Source: a virus
Reading direction: 5' to 3' (one strand)
DNA length: 24,970 nucleotides
IMG/VR virus record: IMGVR_UViG_3300042197_002065
Span: 1-24,970 of that record
Under the pieces are notes generated by a model. It did not search any database, had not been told where the DNA came from, and saw nothing but the letters and a program-made list of their open reading frames with translations. The translations under genes and the position numbers were made by a program. Numbering within the stretch: the stretch's first letter is position 1; each line of letters begins with the position of its first letter. Shown here piece by piece: positions 14,280 through 21,722 of this stretch.

Positions 14280-14889
14280 AATAATTATTTTGTTTTTCTT
14301 GTCTTTCAATTGTTTTGGGGTGATACAAAGCCCACTCTTCTTCCATAGGAAGGTAAGCGAATTGTTTATGCCCATCAAGTCTTTCGTGTACTTTATTTAT
14401 CCATTTTATTTCAGAGGTGTTTCTATAAATACGGGTTTGGAAATCAGGCCAATTCACCCACTCTTTTTCGTTTACATTCCATCCCCACTTTTGAATATGT
14501 TGGGGTGTTAAACCTTCTACAGTGTTTACTCTTGGAACAGCATATAAATCAACTGCTGAATTATTTTCTAACATATATGGTAATTGCAAAATAAGATTTT
14601 CATGTGGTAATTCATCCGCATCAATTTGAAAGATGTAATCACCACTACAAAGAGAATTTAAATGGTTCTTATGGTCTGCAAAATGATTATCAAAATCCCT
14701 ACTATACCACTTATACCAGTCCAGTAAGGAGTAGGCTTTGAGTATATCCAATACTTTAGATGTTCCATTTTTAGAATCAAAAAGAACAACAATCTCATCT
14801 TCTTCTCGCTTTTTTTCTAAAAGGAATCCAAGCAATTTTTGGATTTCTACTTCTTCATTTTTGACTGTTATTCCGTAACTTATTTTCAT
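14266..14889 (-). CDS. GT2 glycosyltransferase, WaaE/KdtX-like
   Basis: A 207-residue GT2 enzyme resembling the WaaE/KdtX beta-1,4-glucosyltransferases of LPS core. 'ISYGITVKNEEVEI' is the first strand, 'DEIVVLFDSKNGT' the acidic loop, 'FADHKNHLNSLCSGDYIFQIDADELPHE' (in parts) shows the FxxxxN helix followed by the DADE metal site (D90-A-D92-E93), which is diagnostic for this subgroup. It is somewhat shorter than the usual 250-260 residues, and the C-terminal acceptor region is reduced. Its start (ATG 14887-14889, preceded by AAGAAAG) overlaps the end of the upstream small protein by 35 bases. It acts in the cytoplasm on a nucleotide-sugar donor. Confidence 0.85.
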   Translation of the reverse strand: MKISYGITVKNEEVEIQKLLGFLLEKKREEDEIVVLFDSKNGTSKVLDILKAYSLLDWYKWYSRDFDNHFADHKNHLNSLCSGDYIFQIDADELPHENLILQLPYMLENNSAVDLYAVPRVNTVEGLTPQHIQKWGWNVNEKEWVNWPDFQTRIYRNTSEIKWINKVHERLDGHKQFAYLPMEEEWALYHPKTIERQEKQNNYYDSL

Positions 14890-15373
14890 TTCTTTCTTGC
14901 TCGTTTGTTTTTTGCTCTGCTTCTCTTACATTCTTTGGTTCTACCATATCAACAGGTTTGTATTTGTAATTATAAACTATTGCTGACCTGATGTTTTTCC
15001 ATATAAAAGTTCTATATCCCTCTTGCAATAGTTTGTTTCTAATTTTTGCGGTATATATCCCCTTTGATGCTTCATTAAACTCTAACTTTGTTAATCCTAA
15101 TTTTTTAACTCTTACTGATTCGGATATCACTTCCGGAAACTCTTTTGATAATCGTTCAAATATTTGAGGTTTTAAATAGTTTAAATCTAAACAATGAAAG
15201 TAATTTTTGAATCTTGGTTCTAAAACAAGTACCCAATAGTAATTCAATTCACCATTTACTTTTTCATACTGAAGCTTTGCTACCATACCCCTCTCCAAAT
15301 ACATTTTGTTTAGAGGTTGTGCATCACTCAATCTAGCTAAGTGTTGATTTACGAATGACTTTTTAACCGGCAT
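14855..15373 (-). CDS. Phage protein of unknown function (possible beta-barrel, basic C-terminus)
   Basis: A 172-residue protein I cannot assign. The middle 'GMVAKLQYEKVNGELNYYWVLVLEP' followed by 'FHCLDLNYLKPQIFERL' looks like a small beta-rich domain of a type seen in T4-like phage proteins of unknown function, and 'YRTFIWKNIRSAIVYNYKYK' closes it. The last 30 residues are charged and probably disordered (many K, E, N). It is not an obvious sugar enzyme, which makes it the odd member of region B. It overlaps the stop of the upstream GT4 gene by 11 bases, so it is translated with it. Structural or transcription-related roles are possible; no function is claimed. Confidence 0.7.
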   Translation of the reverse strand: MPVKKSFVNQHLARLSDAQPLNKMYLERGMVAKLQYEKVNGELNYYWVLVLEPRFKNYFHCLDLNYLKPQIFERLSKEFPEVISESVRVKKLGLTKLEFNEASKGIYTAKIRNKLLQEGYRTFIWKNIRSAIVYNYKYKPVDMVEPKNVREAEQKTNEQERNENKLRNNSQK

Positions 15374-16730
15374 CTACTTTCCTTAATTCAGGTAATTTTA
15401 TTTTTGGTAGTTCGTTTACTTCGCCAACTTTTTTGAGTTTTGGTAATTCAATCTTTTTAAGAGTTGGTAGCTTTAAACCAACTTGTTGTGGTGCAGAATC
15501 AGCTCCCCACTTATCTAAGTATTCGGATAACTTTTGGGTCATTTTATCAAAGGTAAAGTTATCTTTTGCATACTTACGATTCTTTCTGGATAGTTCTAAA
15601 TACTTATTGTAATTTTCGTAGATATCTTTCATATACCCAGCTGCTTCACTTATATTAATATTGAACCATTTAGAACCTTTAATTAACCAATCGTTTACTG
15701 CTGATTGATGTATTTCTTCTAACTCACCATTAACTAACATATTAAAACCATTATCCAAAAAGTCCATATGGCCACTCCACTTTGGAGCAATAATTGGTTT
15801 ACCACTTATCATTGCTTCTAATAGGGGTCTGCCAAATCCTTCACCCTTTGTGAATGATACATGCGCTTTAACCTTTGTATGGTTGTATAGGGAGTTCATT
15901 TCAATATCTGATAAATCACCACTCAATAAATAAATATTAGGTAATTTTGATTCCCCACTTTCTTTTCGGACTTGGTCTTTCAACAATTCAATTCTTTTTC
16001 GTATCTCATGCGTATCTACATACGAAGGAGCCATCAAATTTGTTTTTAGAATAAGAGCCGGTGGGTTCTTCTTACCTTTAAATGATTGTAGAAAGGTATA
16101 TATCATCGCACATACATTCTTACGGTCTTGCCCACATTCGCCAGGCAACCAATGTCCTACGAATAGAAAGCAAAACTCTTCTGAAACATCACTCAATACA
16201 TCTTTTACCGATTGTTCAACAGGCAGTTTATTATCGTATATCTGCTCATCAAATCCTTCAAAAAGAACCTCAACAGGTTTTGTTAATCCTAACTCACCAA
16301 CTTTTTGTTGGGTTTTTTCATCCTGCATATCATACTTTACTTCCAACCCAGATTTGGCGTGTTTGGATGATACCAATGTTAAGTTCATTCTATTACAACC
16401 TTCAATAAATTGAGGTGAAGCCTGATTTGTTTCAATCCCTGCGGTTATACCAATGTTATAGTTACCCATAGGTTGGAACTCATTTGGTATTGTAATTTGT
16501 ATCCAAACATCTGGCTTTTGATTTATTTGCCCTAAAACCAATCTACTCACCAAATCATCATCTATTGGTGATACCAATGCGTTTTGAGGTGTAGCACCCC
16601 ACCTTTGAGGTAAAATCTTAACATCCCAATCCGGTCTTGCTTTTATCAAACTACGGACAAAGTCACGGCTACGAGCCCCGTAACCACTACGGGTTGCTAT
16701 AGGGCAACTGCAAATACATAACTTTTTCAT
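15363..16730 (-). CDS. GT4 glycosyltransferase with LPKLKK-repeat tail
   Basis: A 455-residue GT-B enzyme of family GT4. The N-terminal half opens 'MKKLCICSCPIATRSGYGARSRDFVRSL' (in parts), a typical acceptor-side loop (G-x-G-x-x-x-R), and the C-terminal half has 'VSFTKGEGFGRPLLEAMISGKPI', whose E297...E305 is the GT4 EX7E donor motif. 'LPGECGQDRKNVCAMI' is the loop preceding the donor domain. Residues 419-453 are an added tail with repeats of the form L-P-x-[LI]-[KR]-K-[IV]: 'LKLPTLKK', 'IELPKLKKV', 'LPKIKLPELRKV'. A matching segment starts the next GT4 gene upstream. The tail is basic and likely extended, possibly a docking or tethering element. It transfers a sugar from a nucleotide donor in the cytoplasm and overlaps its upstream neighbour as ATGA. 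Confidence 0.87.
   Translation of the reverse strand: MKKLCICSCPIATRSGYGARSRDFVRSLIKARPDWDVKILPQRWGATPQNALVSPIDDDLVSRLVLGQINQKPDVWIQITIPNEFQPMGNYNIGITAGIETNQASPQFIEGCNRMNLTLVSSKHAKSGLEVKYDMQDEKTQQKVGELGLTKPVEVLFEGFDEQIYDNKLPVEQSVKDVLSDVSEEFCFLFVGHWLPGECGQDRKNVCAMIYTFLQSFKGKKNPPALILKTNLMAPSYVDTHEIRKRIELLKDQVRKESGESKLPNIYLLSGDLSDIEMNSLYNHTKVKAHVSFTKGEGFGRPLLEAMISGKPIIAPKWSGHMDFLDNGFNMLVNGELEEIHQSAVNDWLIKGSKWFNINISEAAGYMKDIYENYNKYLELSRKNRKYAKDNFTFDKMTQKLSEYLDKWGADSAPQQVGLKLPTLKKIELPKLKKVGEVNELPKIKLPELRKVDAG
15372..15476 (-). repeat. LPKLKK-type peptide repeats in GT4 tail
   Basis: This stretch encodes residues 419-453 of the 455-residue GT4. It holds four degenerate copies of L-P-x-[LI]-[KR]-K or L-P-x-[LI]-K (LPTLKK, LPKLKK, LPKIK, LPELRK). 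The same type of motif (LKLPKLRKID) opens the upstream GT4 gene near 18120-18148. Confidence 0.75.
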
Positions 16731-18148
16731 ATTTTTACTATTTCAAATTTTTTACGAGGTTTCCAATTTTCAAATACACACTCCATTGATTCAATAAATG
16801 TCTCACCCATTTTTTCGGCTGTCATATTACCAACACCATTTACAAATGCGTGCGCTAACATCCCCGCTTTCACTCTTTCATCTGCTGGGGTATCATACCA
16901 TTCCTTAATTGCGTTTCCAAAATCTCTGAAATCACATCTATCATCAAATATATAAGGTGTCAATGGTGAACCTTGCAATGAACGATTTGATGGCCATACC
17001 GGCTTCGCCCATTCGCCCCAAGTCAATCTACTCAAATAATCAGAACGAACATCGTGTAACGAACCCAATTCTAAATAATCATCTTCAGTTAAAAACTTAC
17101 CATCCAATTTAAACCCACATTGGTCCTGCAACCCACCTGTAACATTTACCACAATTGGTATTCCTGCTCTCATTCCCTCACAAGTACTTAATCCAAATCC
17201 TTCGTTGGAGGTAAGGTTTACAATTACATCACCTGAGTTGTAGTACAGGTTTAATTCTTCGGTTGATATGCCAGGATTTGTAAATATGTATTTACCACCA
17301 TTTGAACAATTCTTAATAACTTCGGGTATATCCGTTCCATTTTCATCTACCGGTTGGGTATGTAAAAACAAACAAACCTTATCACGCTTCTCCTTTGGTA
17401 ATTGTTGAACAAAGTGGTCAAAAGCAATAATTAAATCACCAGGTTGTTTTCTACGAATATTTCTATTGTTCCACAACACCACAAATTCCATCTTATCAAT
17501 TCCATACTTTTTCTTAAACTCCACCAACTTTTCGTTATCCTTTGGTAGTGGTTTAAAATGTTCGGATACCCCATGCGGAACATACTTAAATGTCCAATCA
17601 GGCAAATCCATACCATACTTTTTCAAACACCTTTTGTTGATACCATAAGTTTGCTTTGATATCGCCATCAACAAATCACAACTTGCGTAATAAGGTGAGT
17701 TCCACAGCGGGTCAGGTAAATCATCCCAAATATTGTAATAAAATATTGGAATCATCTGCCTAAGTTCATGCTCCATCTGATACAACCATATCCAATACCT
17801 CGGGTCAGTAAAGTGTAGAATAGCATCAGGCTTTTCCACATTTATCAATTGACGAACAATATCAGGATTTCCATATCCGTTTGTGCAATATATTTTTAGG
17901 TAAGCATCATCAACACCAGTTTCTTTTGCAGCATCCGCAGATACATCTAAAACCTTTCCGTTTTCGGGGTGGTTTAATGCAGCACCTAATTGAACCCAAT
18001 CGTATTTGTGTAGGGTTTTTAAGACAAACTCTTTTGATTGAGTTGCTATTCCACTAAATAATCTTAAATCATCTGAAAGAAGGAGTATCTTCTTTTTCTT
18101 TGGTTTGTTAGGGTCTATTTTCCTAAGCTTTGGTAATTTTAATTCCAT
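16727..18148 (-). CDS. GT4 glycosyltransferase with LPKLRK N-terminal extension
   Basis: A 473-residue GT-B family 4 enzyme. Residues 1-20 are a basic extension (MELKLPKLRKIDPNKPKKKK) preceding the first Rossmann strand 'KILLLSDDLRLFSGIATQS'. The donor half holds 'VNLTSNEGFGLSTCEGMRAGIPI', with the EX7E glutamates at E316 and E324, and 'VVLWNNRNIRRKQPGDLI' is the classic GT4 switch loop with R/K residues that contact the donor phosphates. The C-terminal W/E-rich part closes the fold. It is the first gene of region B and is separated by a 37-base gap from the replication-linked genes upstream. The LPKLRK extension is shared with the adjacent GT4's C-terminus, suggesting partnership or shared ancestry. 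Confidence 0.87.
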   Translation of the reverse strand: MELKLPKLRKIDPNKPKKKKILLLSDDLRLFSGIATQSKEFVLKTLHKYDWVQLGAALNHPENGKVLDVSADAAKETGVDDAYLKIYCTNGYGNPDIVRQLINVEKPDAILHFTDPRYWIWLYQMEHELRQMIPIFYYNIWDDLPDPLWNSPYYASCDLLMAISKQTYGINKRCLKKYGMDLPDWTFKYVPHGVSEHFKPLPKDNEKLVEFKKKYGIDKMEFVVLWNNRNIRRKQPGDLIIAFDHFVQQLPKEKRDKVCLFLHTQPVDENGTDIPEVIKNCSNGGKYIFTNPGISTEELNLYYNSGDVIVNLTSNEGFGLSTCEGMRAGIPIVVNVTGGLQDQCGFKLDGKFLTEDDYLELGSLHDVRSDYLSRLTWGEWAKPVWPSNRSLQGSPLTPYIFDDRCDFRDFGNAIKEWYDTPADERVKAGMLAHAFVNGVGNMTAEKMGETFIESMECVFENWKPRKKFEIVKI

Positions 18149-18185
18149 AAATCTTCGTAACTAACTTTAATATAAATATTATTTT

Positions 18186-18584
18186 CTAACCAATAAAAGT
18201 TACTTTTGAACCAGTTATTTTCAACATTTTTTTGAAATGAGATAATTCTCCGTGTGATATTTCTCCAAAATATAGTATCTTATCTGCGTTCCTAGCAATC
18301 AATTCATATTGGTGTAATTTTTGTGTTGCGTGGTAGGGTTTTTCATAATATGATTCGTTCATTCCACTATATAGGTTCATTGGTGTAGATGCTGGATTAT
18401 ATTCAATATATTTAACGCCCATTTCTAACGCCCATTTCTTAACCCATTTTTCAACTCCAGTTTGATTACCTCTTGAAATCAATATAAGGTTATCACCATA
18501 TAAATTTTTTAATTTAAAAACCAAATCTTTGATTTCCATTTGGTTTTCATATCGGTCACTACCAATCAATGCTACCCTGGTCAT
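18186..18584 (-). CDS. SLOG/DUF2493-like nucleotide-binding protein
   Basis: A 132-residue protein that resembles the DUF2493 (SLOG superfamily) proteins. 'TRVALIGSDRYENQMEIKDLVFKL' (in parts) is the first beta-alpha unit with the R-x-x-x-x-[DN] pattern of these Rossmann-like folds, 'LILISRGNQTGVEKWVKKWALEMG' follows as the glycine-rich 'SGGAxGVDxxAxxWA' helix, and 'YELIARNADKILYFGE' completes the fold. SLOG domains bind nucleotide-derived ligands and are common in phages and defence loci. The start is the ATG at 18582-18584, preceded by ACAGGAGC with 8-base spacing, the best Shine-Dalgarno in the region; the longer reading frame lacks this. It overlaps the nuclease gene's stop by 26 bases. 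Ligand and role are unknown. Confidence 0.72.
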   Translation of the reverse strand: MTRVALIGSDRYENQMEIKDLVFKLKNLYGDNLILISRGNQTGVEKWVKKWALEMGVKYIEYNPASTPMNLYSGMNESYYEKPYHATQKLHQYELIARNADKILYFGEISHGELSHFKKMLKITGSKVTFIG

Positions 18585-19602
18585 AATCTTGCTCCTGTAA
18601 AATCTCTGTGTTACTTTCATCTTTTTTACGATAAATACTCAATAAAAAATCGGTTTTAATTCTATCAGTTTTTGGGCAAAGATCGTATCTACTTTTAAAA
18701 GGACAAAACTTGCATTGCTTATTATTAAATCCGGCAGTTGCTGGGAAATTATTATCAACCCTATGAGAACCATCTTTATTAAAGGCCTCTTTTACAAAGT
18801 CCTCAAACATTTTAAGAGTTTTCTTAATTGTTCTACCACCGTTTGTTGGTGAAAACTTTTGTAATCGGGTTACATTATACATCATCGCCTCATTCAACTT
18901 TCTTTTTAGGATTAGATATTTTACATCAATCTTTTTGTAATCAATCCCAAATTGTTGTGAGAAAAAGTGTTTGTATAAAATAAGTTGTGCTGTTTTTGTT
19001 TCATCTGCTTTCTGATAACTATTCCAACCATTGGTGGATGTTTTGATATCAACAATTAAGATGTTACCCGTTTCAATTTCTTCAAAAACTAAATCTAAGT
19101 AACTAATCATTTTTACATTATCCATACCCTTTACAATGGGTTGATATAATTTTGTTTCAATACCAAACAACTTCCACTTCCTGGTTGAGAATAACTCTGC
19201 CCTACTTTTCTTTAACTCATTTAGTATTTCTATTCCATCCAAATAAAATTCATTCATTTGCGATTTTGTAATCCACTCCTTTAAATCAGGCCGGTTTTCC
19301 AATAGAGTTTTATACTCCCTTGCCATCGTATCCCTTAATAAAGTTCCTAAATCCATTTCATCGGATTCTAATGGGGATTTTGTAAAAAGTGTTTTTAACC
19401 ACTCCTGAATAGTTTCGTGCATACTCGTCCCAAAGAGCAGGTGAATAGAAGGTTCATCCTCTTTATGCCCATCCATATAGGTTAATTTCCATTTTTTAGG
19501 ACAATTAACCCACATTGTGAACTGAGAGTAAGAAACCTTTACATCACCTACAGACTCCGTTGGGGTTGTAAAATCAAGTATACTACTGAAACTATTTTTC
19601 AT
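18559..19602 (-). CDS. RecB/Cas4-like PD-(D/E)XK nuclease with predicted Fe-S cluster
   Basis: A 347-residue nuclease of the PD-(D/E)XK family. 'VSYSQFTMWVNCPKKWKL' resembles the AddB/RecB N-terminal SxSxxxxxxxCPxxY, with C34; 'FGTSMHETIQEWL' has the helix-1 histidine (H62); 'ISYLDLVFEE' and 'ILIVDIKTS' give D170 and D185-x-K187, and 'QLILY' the QxxxY motif. At the C-terminus 'QCKFCPFKSRYDLC' supplies C297, C300 and C309. Four cysteines in this arrangement bind a 4Fe-4S cluster in AddB and Cas4. It is probably a 5'-3' DNA exonuclease used in phage recombination or repair. I start at ATG 19600-19602; the in-frame TTG two codons earlier is an alternative. It overlaps the 83-residue gene's stop by 11 bases. 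Confidence 0.85.
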   Translation of the reverse strand: MKNSFSSILDFTTPTESVGDVKVSYSQFTMWVNCPKKWKLTYMDGHKEDEPSIHLLFGTSMHETIQEWLKTLFTKSPLESDEMDLGTLLRDTMAREYKTLLENRPDLKEWITKSQMNEFYLDGIEILNELKKSRAELFSTRKWKLFGIETKLYQPIVKGMDNVKMISYLDLVFEEIETGNILIVDIKTSTNGWNSYQKADETKTAQLILYKHFFSQQFGIDYKKIDVKYLILKRKLNEAMMYNVTRLQKFSPTNGGRTIKKTLKMFEDFVKEAFNKDGSHRVDNNFPATAGFNNKQCKFCPFKSRYDLCPKTDRIKTDFLLSIYRKKDESNTEILQEQDYDQGSIDW

Positions 19603-19846
19603 AATCAATCAAAAAAGCTGGAAATGGTTCTTGCCCATGCAATCCTAAAATATTAAATTCATAAAACTCATAGGCTTCTTCATAACTCATACCATCTCTT
19701 TCCATAAGAGTTGATAAAATACATTTAATTGAATAAAGTAATTTTGTATCACTTCCCGCCTGGTCAACTTTACCCAAAATACATTCATTAAACCCATCCA
19801 ACACAATCATCCCCTCATGCAAATCATCCAATATATTATTTTCCAT
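19592..19846 (-). CDS. Conserved phage protein of unknown function (84 residues)
   Basis: An 84-residue acidic protein I cannot name. The central 'ILSTLMERDGMSYEEAYEFYEFNILGLHGQEPFPAFL' (in parts) resembles a small phage protein family characterised by 'RDGMSxEEAxEFxEFN-x-x-G-x-x-G-x-x-x-P'. It is fully acidic, with no membrane segment or signal, and overlaps the start of the nuclease gene by 11 bases. There is no good Shine-Dalgarno before its ATG at 19844-19846. It sits between DUF3310 and the nuclease in a replication-linked position. No function is claimed. Confidence 0.65.
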   Translation of the reverse strand: MENNILDDLHEGMIVLDGFNECILGKVDQAGSDTKLLYSIKCILSTLMERDGMSYEEAYEFYEFNILGLHGQEPFPAFLIDYEK

Positions 19847-20048
19847 TTTGTAAGTTTTGAATTTTTCTATCTAAATACCACTTTGCTTTTAATAAATCTT
19901 CCAATTCTTTGTCTTGATGTTTCTTTCCGGCACGGGATATGTATTTGACTGTATTACCCAAATGAAAATCCAAATCCCATGCTTCTATAACCTTAATCGC
20001 TTCATATGGGTTATCTACTCCACCATAATGATTGGGGTGGTTTACCAT
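19836..20048 (-). CDS. DUF3310 family protein
   Basis: A 70-residue protein with the DUF3310 signature: 'NHPNHYGGVDNPYEAIKVIEAW' near the N-terminus and 'LGNTVKYISRAGKKH' then 'EDLLKAKWYLDRKI'. DUF3310 proteins are common small phage proteins; the fold is a helical bundle and the function is not settled. I chose the ATG at 20046-20048, four bases after the TAA of the gp62-like gene, because it begins directly before the conserved NHPxHY; ATGs at 20066 and 20105 would give longer products with overlap. It overlaps the next gene by 11 bases. Confidence 0.82.
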   Translation of the reverse strand: MVNHPNHYGGVDNPYEAIKVIEAWDLDFHLGNTVKYISRAGKKHQDKELEDLLKAKWYLDRKIQNLQNGK

Positions 20049-20052
20049 TTCT

Positions 20053-20532
20053 TTACTTTGCTGCATCTTTATACATTTTATCAATTTGAGAATCTTTAAC
20101 GCCATACTTTTTTATAATACTTCTAACCTCATCCTCTGATAATATCTCTAAATAATCATCAGCTTCTCTGCTTGAGACCTCAAAGTACTTACAAATATAC
20201 GAAATAATTTCTTCAGAAACAACATTTCCACCAGATTTTTTTATGTATTTATCAAAAGTTTTTTTCTTTGGTAAGAAATCATAATATACTTTATACACCT
20301 CCCTAGCACCCATTTGACCATTGGTAAATCTTTGAATTTCATTTACTAAATCAATGAATTCTGGATTCATACTCAACCAACGATTAGCAAGATAAACCGA
20401 AAACGATTTTTTATCAACATCCGAAAGGGAATCCCATTTCGTTTTGTTTTCCTTTAAACCACTCAAATGGTCAAAAAGAGTTTTAGCCTTTATCGTTCCC
20501 TCGGAACTATCACTTTTTTTCTTCGGAGGCAT
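20053..20532 (-). CDS. 62: gp62-like clamp-loader small subunit
   Basis: A 159-residue protein resembling T4 gp62-type clamp-loader accessory subunits. The 'LFDHLSGLKENKTKWDSLSDVDKKSFSVYLANRWLSMNPEFIDLVNEIQRF' region (in parts) parallels the N-terminal 'LFD-xxx-K-x-x-W...YxxxxNRxLSxxPxxxxxxNE' pattern of gp62 homologues. T4 gp62 is 187 residues, so this is a little short. It would combine with gp44 to form the ATP-driven clamp loader for gp45. I chose the ATG at 20530-20532 (MPPKKKSD) because AAAGG lies 8 bases upstream, and it overlaps the zinc-ribbon gene's end by 23 bases. Position just after gp44 and one small gene supports the call. Confidence 0.8.
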   Translation of the reverse strand: MPPKKKSDSSEGTIKAKTLFDHLSGLKENKTKWDSLSDVDKKSFSVYLANRWLSMNPEFIDLVNEIQRFTNGQMGAREVYKVYYDFLPKKKTFDKYIKKSGGNVVSEEIISYICKYFEVSSREADDYLEILSEDEVRSIIKKYGVKDSQIDKMYKDAAK

Positions 20533-20791
20533 CAAATAAACCTTTTGGTACAAACTTTGGATGTACAGTCCCACACTCATTACAAACAACCACTGGGATA
20601 GGAATCATTGATGCTTTTCCGGTTGGTGATTGAATTGCAGGTAATTCTTTGAACATCATCTTTTCTTCAAAAAAGATACCCTCACAATTTGGACAAGTAA
20701 CCGTCTGAAGCTTTGTTGGGTCTACATTAAACTGAACGGGTTGTTCGGGTTGTTGGGGTGCTCCCCCTTTGAAATCTACTAATTTTGCCAT
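20510..20791 (-). CDS. Small zinc-ribbon protein
   Basis: A 93-residue protein with a four-cysteine ribbon: C33-x2-C36 ('VTCPNCEG') and C70-x2-C73 ('VVCNECGTVHP'), spaced by 33 residues, the typical arrangement of a zinc ribbon. The N-terminal 20 residues are proline/glutamine-rich and likely flexible. It has a good ribosome-binding site (AAAGGA, 5 bases upstream). It separates gp44 from gp62, which are adjacent in T4. It may modulate the clamp loader or bind nucleic acid; no partner is evident. Function is unknown. Confidence 0.75.
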   Translation of the reverse strand: MAKLVDFKGGAPQQPEQPVQFNVDPTKLQTVTCPNCEGIFFEEKMMFKELPAIQSPTGKASMIPIPVVVCNECGTVHPKFVPKGLFDASEEKK

Positions 20792-20804
20792 TTTTATCCT
20801 TTAT

Positions 20805-21722
20805 TTACATTAAAATATTTACAAACATTGCCATTACATTTATTTCTTTATCCACCACCAACGAATCCTTATACTGTGCTTCGGCTATATTAACAATTGT
20901 TGTTCCAACTTTATTTCCGGCATACTCATCCACCCTCTCATATAGAGTTGAATACAACTTTGTATAATCCCTCACCTTTGAATCTGCCAATATTTGACGA
21001 ATTTGTGTGAATTTACTTTTTGTATCAGCACCACTTTTTAAGATATCCACAATCTTTTCAGAATAGGTTGATTCAATACTGGATTGTTTATCAATCACCA
21101 ACTTACCATTAATAACTTGCCGCTGTGCTGCATTTATCACCCTACGAATATCAGGATATCCACTATTAACAATCACCGCAAGGTCTTGCATCTCAAATTG
21201 AATACCTTCAGTAACTAATATTTCATTCAATCTTTTAGCCACATCCTTTTTAGATGGTGGTATGATTTCAAATGTTTGACATCTACTTTGAATTGGGTCA
21301 ATAATTTTTTCAGGATAATTACATGTCAATATAAACCTCGTATTCTTACTAAAAGTTTCCATTAGGTTACGAAGTGCCGCTAAAGCAGCCGGGGTTAAAA
21401 AATCTGCTTCATCAAGTATTACCAGTTTCCAACCCCGAAATCCAGCTGATGCAGCAAATCCTCTGATTTTTTCTCTTAAAGTATCAATACCCCTTTCATC
21501 GGATGCGTTGATATAAAGATAATCACAATCAATAGCATTTACTATGATTTTCGCAAGTGTGGTTTTACCAGTACCCGCATCCCCATACAATAGCAAATGG
21601 GGAACATCGTTGTTTTCTATATAAATCTTAACTTTTTCTATGATATGTTCATTACCAACATATCCCTCAAGTCCAGATGGGCGATATCGTTCTACCCATA
21701 AACTATTTTCATTGTTACTCAT
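20805..21722 (-). CDS. 44: gp44 clamp-loader ATPase subunit
   Basis: A 305-residue AAA+ ATPase of the RFC-small-subunit/gp44 family. 'LWVERYRPSGLEGYVG' is the RFC box II, 'LLLYGDAGTGKTTLAK' (43-58) the Walker A, 'YINASDERGID' (70-80) the RFC box IV, 'LVILDEADFLT' (100-110) the Walker B and 'QSRCQTFE' (145-152) the SRC arginine-finger motif, all intact. 'CNYPEKI' carries sensor 1. T4 gp44 is 319 residues, so this is full length. It loads gp45 onto DNA with gp62. The start overlaps the stop of the DruA-like gene as ATGA, with AGGAAG upstream. Confidence 0.97.
   Translation of the reverse strand: MSNNENSLWVERYRPSGLEGYVGNEHIIEKVKIYIENNDVPHLLLYGDAGTGKTTLAKIIVNAIDCDYLYINASDERGIDTLREKIRGFAASAGFRGWKLVILDEADFLTPAALAALRNLMETFSKNTRFILTCNYPEKIIDPIQSRCQTFEIIPPSKKDVAKRLNEILVTEGIQFEMQDLAVIVNSGYPDIRRVINAAQRQVINGKLVIDKQSSIESTYSEKIVDILKSGADTKSKFTQIRQILADSKVRDYTKLYSTLYERVDEYAGNKVGTTIVNIAEAQYKDSLVVDKEINVMAMFVNILM

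Noticed and set aside
16082-16408. Plus-strand open frame of 108 codons
   Set aside because: It lies opposite the GT4 catalytic domain, has low-complexity composition and no plausible start context.
1-18148. DNA glucosylation as in T4 (alpha/beta-glucosyltransferase) as the role of the operon
   Set aside because: No protein resembles the T4 DNA glucosyltransferases, and dCMP hydroxymethylase or other base-modifying genes are not seen. NeuB, NeuA and FkbM point to surface-type glycans.
18149-18185. Possible promoter or terminator in the 37-base gap between the SLOG gene and the first GT4
   Set aside because: It holds only an AT-rich run (AATATAAATATT region) without a GC hairpin or a convincing -35/-10 pair on the minus strand.
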